Shown: in pieces, positions 58,908 through 64,000 of the stretch | Numbering within the stretch: the stretch's first letter is position 1 | Layout: each line of letters opens with the position of its first letter | Assembly: GCA_910586255.1 (NCBI GenBank) | Contig: CAJUHR010000025.1 | Location: 11,202 to 75,201, forward strand | DNA length: 64,000 nt | Direction of reading: 5' to 3' | From: an uncultured Lachnospiraceae bacterium | Lineage (GTDB): Bacteria > Bacillota > Clostridia > Lachnospirales > Lachnospiraceae | The notes under the pieces: generated by a model | What the model was told of the DNA's origin: nothing | Database searches by the model: none | Seen by the model: the letters and a program-made list of their open reading frames with translations, nothing else | Made by a program: the position numbers and the translations under genes

Positions 58908-60032
58908 ATGGAAAACGTAAAAAAATATTTGAGGATATTTTTGAATATTGTGATTCCGTTGACGGGCATTGTGCTGGTGTGCACGGTTGTTCCCAGGATA
59001 TTGGGGTATTTTATGCCTTTTGTCATCGGCTGGGTGATCGCCATGGTGGCCAATCCTCTGGTGCGTTTTATGGAAAGCCGGATGAAGCTGGTGCGAAAGC
59101 ACAGTTCTGTGCTGATTATCGTTCTGGCCCTGGCGCTGGTGATTGGCCTGGGATATTTTCTCATATCCCGGCTTTTGCTTCAGGCCTTTAGCCTGGCCCG
59201 GGATCTGCCGGAGATGTATGAGGCGGCCTCGGAGGGACTTGAGGGATTTTTTGCCCGTTTTGATGAGCTGATTCGATTTTTGCCGGAAAATGTGAAAGTG
59301 GTCTGGTATGAATTTACCGGCAATGTGGGACATACCATAGGTGTATTGGTTCAGAAGATTGCCTCCCCCACGGTTGAGGCGGCGGGAAATGTGGCTATGA
59401 GAATCCCCAATGCCATGGTCAATGTGGTGGTGACGATTCTTTCCGCCTATTTTTTTCTGGCAGAGAGGGAGCGGATTCTTGCATTTTGGAAACCGTATAT
59501 GCCGGCGGGCGGAAACCGGTATTATGTGAATCTAAAGGAGGATGTCCGGAAGCTTTTGGGAGGGTATTTTCTGGCTCAGTTTAAGATCATGTTCATGGTG
59601 GCGCTGATTCTTTTGGCAGGCTTTGTGGTGCTGGGAGTGAGGTATGCTTTTTTGCTGGCCATATTGATTGCAATGTTGGATTTTTTGCCTCTTTTTGGCA
59701 CAGGCACCGTGCTGCTTCCATGGGCGGTGGTGAAGCTGCTTTCCGGGGAGTATATGCTGGCGGCGGGTCTGGCCCTTCTCTATTTGGTCAGCCAGGTGGC
59801 CAGGCAGATGGTTCAGCCGAAGATTGTGGGAGATTCCATGGGATTGCCGCCTCTTCTCACCCTGGTGCTGCTTTATATCGGATTTAAGGTCCGGGGAATC
59901 TCGGGAATGATTTTGGCAGTTCCTTTGGGGATTCTGGGGATGAAGCTTTATGAGTATGGAATGTTTGATTCCCTGATAGAGAATGTAAGGCTGCTGGCGG
60001 AGGAGATTGAGAGGATTCGCAGGGGAAAGTGA
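58908..60032 (+). CDS. AI-2E family / YtvI-like membrane protein
   Basis: A 374-residue polytopic protein with eight membrane segments in the AI-2E transporter pattern (YFMPFVIGWVIAMVANPLVRFM; FLAERERILAFWKPYMP; QMVQPKIVGDSMGLPPLLTLVL). Its size and the N-terminal part resemble YtvI of spore formers. Transport substrate is unknown, and the AI-2 name is historical. Confidence 0.8.
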   Translation: MENVKKYLRIFLNIVIPLTGIVLVCTVVPRILGYFMPFVIGWVIAMVANPLVRFMESRMKLVRKHSSVLIIVLALALVIGLGYFLISRLLLQAFSLARDLPEMYEAASEGLEGFFARFDELIRFLPENVKVVWYEFTGNVGHTIGVLVQKIASPTVEAAGNVAMRIPNAMVNVVVTILSAYFFLAERERILAFWKPYMPAGGNRYYVNLKEDVRKLLGGYFLAQFKIMFMVALILLAGFVVLGVRYAFLLAILIAMLDFLPLFGTGTVLLPWAVVKLLSGEYMLAAGLALLYLVSQVARQMVQPKIVGDSMGLPPLLTLVLLYIGFKVRGISGMILAVPLGILGMKLYEYGMFDSLIENVRLLAEEIERIRRGK

Positions 60033-60185
60033 TCTTTGATGCAAAAGTCCAAAATCATTTGGCTGAGAGGATCCACAGAGGCGATAAGGGAGGCAGAGTG
60101 GGAAGAACAGTCTGAAAAGGGATTGTGAACAAAAAGGACAGCAAAGAAAGAGAAGCTGTTACGAAAGAAGAGAGGGCTGAGGATT

Positions 60186-60824
60186 ATGACAAAAAAGAAG
60201 CTGGCATTGGAGATTATTGAGAGGCTTAAAAAGGAGTACCCGGATGCAGGGTGTACCCTGGATTATGATCAGGCGTGGAAGCTGCTGGTCAGCGTTCGGC
60301 TGGCGGCTCAGTGTACGGATGCCCGGGTGAATGTGGTGGTGGAGGGGCTTTATGAGAAGTATCCGGATGTCAATGCCCTGGCAGAGGCGCCGGTGGAAGC
60401 TATTGAGGAGATTGTCAGGCCCTGCGGACTTGGGCACAGCAAGGCTCGTGATATCAGTGCCTGCATGAAAATGCTGCGGGATGAGTACGGGGGAAAGATT
60501 CCCGAGGATTTTGATGCTATTTTGAAGTTGCCGGGGGTGGGAAGAAAGAGCGCCAACCTGATCATGGGAGACGTGTTCGGAAAGCCGGCCATTGTGACAG
60601 ACACCCACTGCATCCGTCTGGTCAACCGAATGGGGCTGGTAGATGGGATCAAGGAGCCTAAGAAGGTGGAAATGGCTCTTTGGAAGCTGATTCCTCCAGA
60701 GGAGGGAAGCGATTTTTGCCACCGGCTGGTGTATCACGGGCGGGATGTATGCACGGCCAGAACAAAGCCTTTCTGTGACCGATGCTGCTTGCAGGATATC
60801 TGTAAAAAGGCAGGGGTCTCGTAG
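60186..60824 (+). CDS. nth: Endonuclease III
   Basis: A DNA glycosylase/AP lyase for oxidised pyrimidines. The 212-residue protein has the helix-hairpin-helix with catalytic Lys (KLPGVGRKSANLIMG), the catalytic Asp (VTDTHCIRLVNRMG) and four C-terminal Cys for the [4Fe-4S] cluster. The cluster spacing is C-x7-C-x2-C-x5-C, one residue longer in the first gap than in E. coli Nth. Start is ATG 60186. Confidence 0.95.
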   Translation: MTKKKLALEIIERLKKEYPDAGCTLDYDQAWKLLVSVRLAAQCTDARVNVVVEGLYEKYPDVNALAEAPVEAIEEIVRPCGLGHSKARDISACMKMLRDEYGGKIPEDFDAILKLPGVGRKSANLIMGDVFGKPAIVTDTHCIRLVNRMGLVDGIKEPKKVEMALWKLIPPEEGSDFCHRLVYHGRDVCTARTKPFCDRCCLQDICKKAGVS

Positions 60825-60849
60825 CGTTGAACCATAAAGGGGGAGAGAA

Positions 60850-62043
60850 ATGAGATACAGGATTCAGAGAAATCTTGAAAATTTTGTCTGTACAGGCGGG
60901 GAGTGTGAGGATACCTGCTGCAAAGGCTGGAGGATTGGAATTGACAGAGAAAGCTACCGGCTTTACCGGGGGGTGAAGGGCAGATTCGGGCGCAGGTTGC
61001 TTTTGGGGATAGACCATAAAGAGCATTGCTTCCGGCTTAAGGGTGCGGCCTGTGCTTTTCTTAACAGGGAAGGACTCTGTGATATTTATAAGGAGCTGGG
61101 GAGAGAGGGGATGTGCCGGGAGTGCCGGGCTTATCCCAGACATGTGGAGGATTATGGGAGGCTTCGGGAGGTGATGCTCTCGCTGTCCTGCCCGGAGGCG
61201 GCCCGGGTGATTCTGGATGATGAGGAGCGGGGAGCTTGGAGGGAGCAAAAATCGGGCGGAAAAGGAAGGATTGAGCAGAAGGAGGAGGTTGACGGTCTCC
61301 TTTTGAAAAATTTTGAAAAACTTCGTGAGGCAATTGTTTGTATCCTTAAGAATCGTGAGGCGGGAATAGAACAGAGGCTGTTGGTGGCACTGGCGCTGGC
61401 TCATGATTTCCAGAGACATCAGAACCTGCTTTATGGGGACGGCCGTCCGTGTTCGGAGCAGGAACAGGGAGAATGGCTGGACAGGCTTACCGGGAAGGCT
61501 TTCGCATGGGGCGGGAGTGAAAAATTTTCCCGGAAAATGCAGAGCTTGTATGTGAAAGAGATGGAGCAGATGATCCGCATAGCGGCATGGATGCGGCTTA
61601 TGGAAGAGTGGGAGCCGGTTCTGCCGGAATGGAACAGAAGGCTGGAGCAGCTGTGCCGCTGCCTGTACCATGGACAGAGCGTGGAGGAATACGCAAGGCT
61701 CAGGAGAAGCTTTGAGGAAAGGGCGGCTGATTTTGAGCGGGAGTGGGAGAACCTGGCCTTATATTTTGTCAATACCTATGTGCTGGGGGCAGTCTATGAC
61801 GGGGATGTATATGGAAAGGTAAAGCTGGCTGTGTTCAGTGTCCGGGTAATCCGGGAGTGGTGTCTGTTCCGATATAAGGTCACCGGGAGGATTTCCAAAG
61901 AGCAGATCGTGGAGGCGGCCTTCCGGTATTCAAGAGAGATGGAAAATTCGGACAGAAACTGGGAGCTTTTGGAGTGGGAGCTAAAAAAGAATCCGTTGTT
62001 TCGATTGGATGGGATGATGCGGGTGCATTGTGGGCAGCGATGA
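60850..62043 (+). CDS. fliB: FliB-family flagellin lysine-N-methylase
   Basis: A 397-residue protein of the FliB family, which methylates surface lysines of flagellin in Salmonella. The N-terminal Cys-rich signature is intact: FVCTGGECEDTCCKGWRIGI, then CAFLNREGLCDIYKELG, MCRECRAYPRH and LSLSCPEAARVIL, suggesting a metal or Fe-S site. The C-terminal half is helical and less conserved. It starts 25 bp after nth, behind GGGGGAGAG. A flagellin gene lies 1.6 kb downstream, supporting the role, although that gene is interrupted. Confidence 0.85.
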   Translation: MRYRIQRNLENFVCTGGECEDTCCKGWRIGIDRESYRLYRGVKGRFGRRLLLGIDHKEHCFRLKGAACAFLNREGLCDIYKELGREGMCRECRAYPRHVEDYGRLREVMLSLSCPEAARVILDDEERGAWREQKSGGKGRIEQKEEVDGLLLKNFEKLREAIVCILKNREAGIEQRLLVALALAHDFQRHQNLLYGDGRPCSEQEQGEWLDRLTGKAFAWGGSEKFSRKMQSLYVKEMEQMIRIAAWMRLMEEWEPVLPEWNRRLEQLCRCLYHGQSVEEYARLRRSFEERAADFEREWENLALYFVNTYVLGAVYDGDVYGKVKLAVFSVRVIREWCLFRYKVTGRISKEQIVEAAFRYSREMENSDRNWELLEWELKKNPLFRLDGMMRVHCGQR

Positions 62044-62058
62044 ACTGCTGCCCATGTT

Positions 62059-62209
62059 GTTACTGTTCACGGGGAGCATCTTCTTGTCCGGCTTATGCCG
62101 AACAAGAAGCATCGTGCGTTCGCCCGATGTGGAAAAACGGATAAAATCAGTCTTACAAGCAAGCTTGACGCCTGTTTTTATTCGTTTTCCCCACCCCGTG
62201 AACTGTAAC
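62059..62209. mobile_element. MITE-like element with 16-bp terminal inverted repeats
   Basis: Ends GTTACTGTTCACGGGG (62059-62074) and CCCCGTGAACTGTAAC (62194-62209) match at 15 of 16 positions. Inside are two more inverted repeats: CTTCTTGTCCGGC with GCCGAACAAGAAG, and GGAAAAACGGATAAAA with TTTTATTCGTTTTCC. No ORF fits, and no clear target duplication is seen. It lies just after the fliB stop. Its ends match the smaller palindromes at 31321 and 48854. The rest of the 385-bp gap before the next gene holds an AT-rich stretch with GAAAACTTT twice and a promoter. Confidence 0.7.
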
Positions 62210-62249
62210 CTCATGTTTTTGAAAACTTTGAAAACTTTCGGAAATTGTC

Positions 62250-62278
62250 TTGCACCTCTCTTTGGTCTATGATATAAT
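62250..62278 (+). promoter_or_regulatory. Sigma-A promoter of the second Rpn gene
   Basis: TTGCAC (62250-62255), a 17-bp spacer and a perfect TATAAT (62273-62278), with a leader of about 145 nt to the ATG at 62429. Confidence 0.75.
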
Positions 62279-62428
62279 TTATTTAAAGCAATGGTTTCTG
62301 CGGTATGTCCGGTAAAGGGCAGGAAAACCGATTTTACAGCAAGGCTGTATCTTTGAGAGTTCTCATCTTTCTATCTGAAATCCTGCTTTTCATTCACAAA
62401 ACAAAAAATAAAAAGCGGGAGGAAAAGA

Positions 62429-63490
62429 ATGCGGCGGGATACATATATAGCCCAGTCTGTCAAAATGGCAGAAAATAAGAGAAAAAGTGACCTTGCATGT
62501 AAAAAAATTCTGGCTTCCAGGGAGGTGCTTGCCTACATTTTAAAGGGAGTGGTGCCGGAATATGTGGACAGTAGCCTGGAGGAGATTGAGAAAAATTATA
62601 TTGAGCCGGATATAATATTCCAAAGGTCTCTGGTGGTACCGGGACTGACCGGACAGAAGGAATATATCGAGGGAATGCAGCAGGAGGACGGTATTGTAGG
62701 AGAGGCCACAATCTTTTTTGATGTAAAGTTTAAGGCCCTGCTTCCCGGAGCGCAGCGAAGGAAAGCGCAGCTGTGCCTGTATTTTGACATAGAGGCTCAG
62801 AATAAATACAGGCCGGGATATCCTCTGGAAAAAAGAGGAATTTATTATCTTTCTCGTTTGATTTCATCACAGATTCAGACGGTATCCGAGGATACAAATT
62901 ATAATGTGTTACAGAAAACCTACAGTATTTGGATATGTCTGGGAAATGATATTCCTAAAAGAGAGAGACAGAGTATCACGAGCTATGTATTTCATAAGCA
63001 GGATATCTGCGGCTGTTCCGGGGATAATAAGGCTGACTATGACTTGATGAACCTGATAATCATCAGGCTGGGGGAAGAGCCGGCAGAGGAGAGGACCTTG
63101 GGGATGCTCCAGACCCTGTTTTTGGGAGAGATGGGTTCCGGGGAGAGGCTGCGGAAACTAAAAGAAGATTATCGGTTAAAAATATCAAGGAAAACGGCAA
63201 AGGAGGTAGAATCTGTGTATACTTATACGGATATGATGGAAGAGCGGATAGAGAAGCGGGTGGAGAAGCGGGTGGAGAAGCGGGTGCGCAAGCAGGTAGA
63301 AGAGCAATTGCGCAAGCAGATGAAAATGCAGTTAGCTCAACAGTTTACTAAAAAAGGAATAGATATTTATAAGACTTTGCAGGAAACCGGGAGTGTCACA
63401 AAAACAGCAGAAAAATTAAATGAGCCGGTAGAAAAAGTCCGCGAGATAGCAATAGAATATCAGATTAACGTGTCGGATGAAGAAATGTAA
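62429..63490 (+). CDS. Rpn-family PD-(D/E)XK nuclease / putative transposase
   Basis: A 353-residue protein of the same broad family as the gene at 24085. The nuclease motif is complete here: Asp in IFFDVKFKALLPG and LYFDIEAQNKYRPGYPL, giving D-x(n)-E-x-Q. The C-terminal third has a charged helix with EKRVEKRVEKRV repeats encoded by exact 12-bp units (63249-63290), then a helix-turn-helix-like end (KTAEKLNEPVEKVREIAIEY). Its own promoter and position between the MITE-like element and the flagellin gene suggest a mobile past. Confidence 0.82.
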   Translation: MRRDTYIAQSVKMAENKRKSDLACKKILASREVLAYILKGVVPEYVDSSLEEIEKNYIEPDIIFQRSLVVPGLTGQKEYIEGMQQEDGIVGEATIFFDVKFKALLPGAQRRKAQLCLYFDIEAQNKYRPGYPLEKRGIYYLSRLISSQIQTVSEDTNYNVLQKTYSIWICLGNDIPKRERQSITSYVFHKQDICGCSGDNKADYDLMNLIIIRLGEEPAEERTLGMLQTLFLGEMGSGERLRKLKEDYRLKISRKTAKEVESVYTYTDMMEERIEKRVEKRVEKRVRKQVEEQLRKQMKMQLAQQFTKKGIDIYKTLQETGSVTKTAEKLNEPVEKVREIAIEYQINVSDEEM

Positions 63491-63508
63491 AAAAATGGAA
63501 AAAAGTGG

Positions 63509-63535
63509 TTAGCTTTAATAAAAAGCTGCCGACAT
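63509..63535 (+). promoter_or_regulatory. Candidate sigma-28 promoter of the flagellin gene
   Basis: GCCGACAT (63528-63535) matches the sigma-28 -10 box at seven of eight bases. TTAG 15 bp upstream is a weak -35. The resulting leader of about 140 nt carries the CsrA-type sites. Confidence 0.55.
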
Positions 63536-63618
63536 AGGAAATGTAAAACAAATAGAATAAGATGATTACACAGAAGCTTCATGAGAGCTTTACGTACCCT
63601 CTATTTCATGGAGCCAGG

Positions 63619-63675
63619 CCGGGGTAGAGAACAGGGAAGTCCTACCCCGAAGGTTTAAGAACATGACAAGGAGGG
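63619..63675 (+). promoter_or_regulatory. Two CsrA-type sites in the flagellin leader
   Basis: Stem CGGGGTAG/CTACCCCG (63620-63627 and 63642-63649) presents ACAGGGAAGT (63631-63640) in its loop, a close match to the CsrA consensus ACARGGAUGU. A second match, ACAAGGAGGG (63666-63675), covers the Shine-Dalgarno sequence. The layout parallels the hag leader of Bacillus subtilis, where CsrA blocks flagellin translation. Confidence 0.7.
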
Positions 63676-63682
63676 TATTTTT

Positions 63683-63787
63683 ATGATCAATCAACACAAC
63701 ATAGCTGTCATTAACTCTTACAGAAACTTAGGCATTAACCAGAGCGAACTGAACAAGAACTTAGAGAAGCTGTCATCCGGTTACTAG
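63683..63787 (+). pseudogene. Flagellin gene, interrupted after codon 34
   Basis: The reading frame MINQHNIAVINSYRNLGI continues NQSELNKNLEKLSSGY and then hits TAG. This is the conserved flagellin D0 start; normal flagellins continue with R-I-N-x-A-x-D-D-A. The break coincides with the first bases of a 170-bp inverted-repeat element, and flagellin sequence does not resume in the remaining 49 bp of the window. The gene is therefore disrupted here or its remainder lies beyond the edge. Ribosome site and leader are intact. Confidence 0.85.
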
Positions 63788-63951
63788 TATAACCCGATTT
63801 AAATAACCTTCCATTTCGCTGGCCTGCTTTCCCGATAGCACAAAGAAAAAATGCTCAGCGTAGCACCACTACGCCTCCGCTTTTTCCTTTGCACTCTCGA
63901 AAAAGCATCCTCAACGAAATGGAAAGGTATTTAAATCGGCTTATACTAGTA
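63782..63951. mobile_element. 170-bp palindromic element inserted in the flagellin gene
   Basis: Terminal arms of 37 bp (63782-63818 and 63915-63951) are inverted copies with three mismatches; the outermost 11 bases are TACTAGTATAA and TTATACTAGTA. Interior sequence also pairs: CACAAAGAAAAA with TTTTTCCTTTG, and GCGTAG with CTACGC at the centre, so the whole can fold as one long hairpin. No ORF fits, which suggests a non-autonomous MITE-like element moved by a transposase elsewhere. Confidence 0.8.
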
Positions 63952-63977
63952 CTACGTACTTGAAGTTCCTGTGTAAA

Positions 63978-64000
63978 TTTTCGAGGATATTTTTTCGAGT
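63978..64000 (-). repeat. Start of a second, diverged copy of the element (cut by window edge)
   Basis: The last 23 bases, read on the - strand, ACTCGAAAAAATATCC then TCGAAAA, align with 63893-63918 (ACTCTCGAAAAAGCATCC then TCAACGAAA) with a few changes and small gaps. This suggests a related element adjacent in opposite orientation. Confidence 0.4.

Overview
The window is a 64 kb chromosomal segment from a motile, probably spore-forming Clostridia. Lachnospiraceae (Clostridium cluster XIVa) is my best guess. The basis is gene content and order (one giant fla/che operon with FlbD, FliY, CheC, CheD and CheV; a flgM-flgN-flgK-flgL-DUF6470-fliW-csrA operon; a YtvI-like protein), strong purine-rich Shine-Dalgarno sites, frequent GTG/TTG starts, and choline-binding-type cell-wall repeats. 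The genus cannot be fixed from sequence alone.

Region 1 (1-22746, all + strand) is the main flagellar/chemotaxis operon: fliG(partial)-fliH-fliI-fliJ-fliK-flgD-flg_new-flgE-flbD-motA-motB-fliM-cheY-flgC-fliY-fliO-fliP-fliQ-fliR-flhB-flhA-sigD/fliA-two FlgG-family rod genes-cheC-cheD-cheV. Many genes overlap or are only a few bases apart. flhF, flhG, fliL, cheA, cheB and cheW, usual members of such operons, are not here, and flgC lies away from any flgB.

Region 2 (22750-34030) is a mixed late-flagellar and accessory region. It holds a secreted cell-wall-repeat protein, an Rpn-type nuclease gene behind nested palindromes, and a divergent two-gene unit of a ParA ATPase plus a ComFB-domain protein. 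That second protein carries four tandem copies of a motif resembling the CheY-binding peptide of FliM. Then come a giant fliD, fliS, a fliT/flgN-like gene, a second short FliD-like gene and a degenerate nucleotidyltransferase-like gene, ending in a bidirectional terminator.

Region 3 (34035-39333, - strand) is flgM-flgN-flgK-flgL-DUF6470-fliW-csrA, read from a sigma-28 promoter. A second sigma-28-like promoter points the other way into region 4.

Region 4 (39900-47197, + strand) has a FliK-like/FlhB-C-terminus pair (YlqG/YlqH type), two paralogous secreted cell-wall-repeat proteins, a lytic transglycosylase, a PilZ protein and a TPR glycosyltransferase.

Region 5 (47288-60824) is mostly housekeeping: guaB, two membrane proteins with cdaA-cdaR (c-di-AMP synthesis), ptsH-ptsI, a Wzy-like polymerase, two aminotransferases, a YtvI-like permease and endonuclease III.

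Region 6 (60850-64000) returns to flagella: a FliB-type flagellin lysine methylase, a 151-bp MITE-like element, a second Rpn gene, and a flagellin gene with a complete CsrA-type leader whose reading frame stops after 34 codons at a 170-bp element with 37-bp terminal inverted repeats.

The most unusual items are the ParA/ComFB/FliM-peptide-repeat unit (25083-27012) and the flagellin interrupted by a palindromic element (63683-63951). Several families of small palindromic repeats are scattered between operons.
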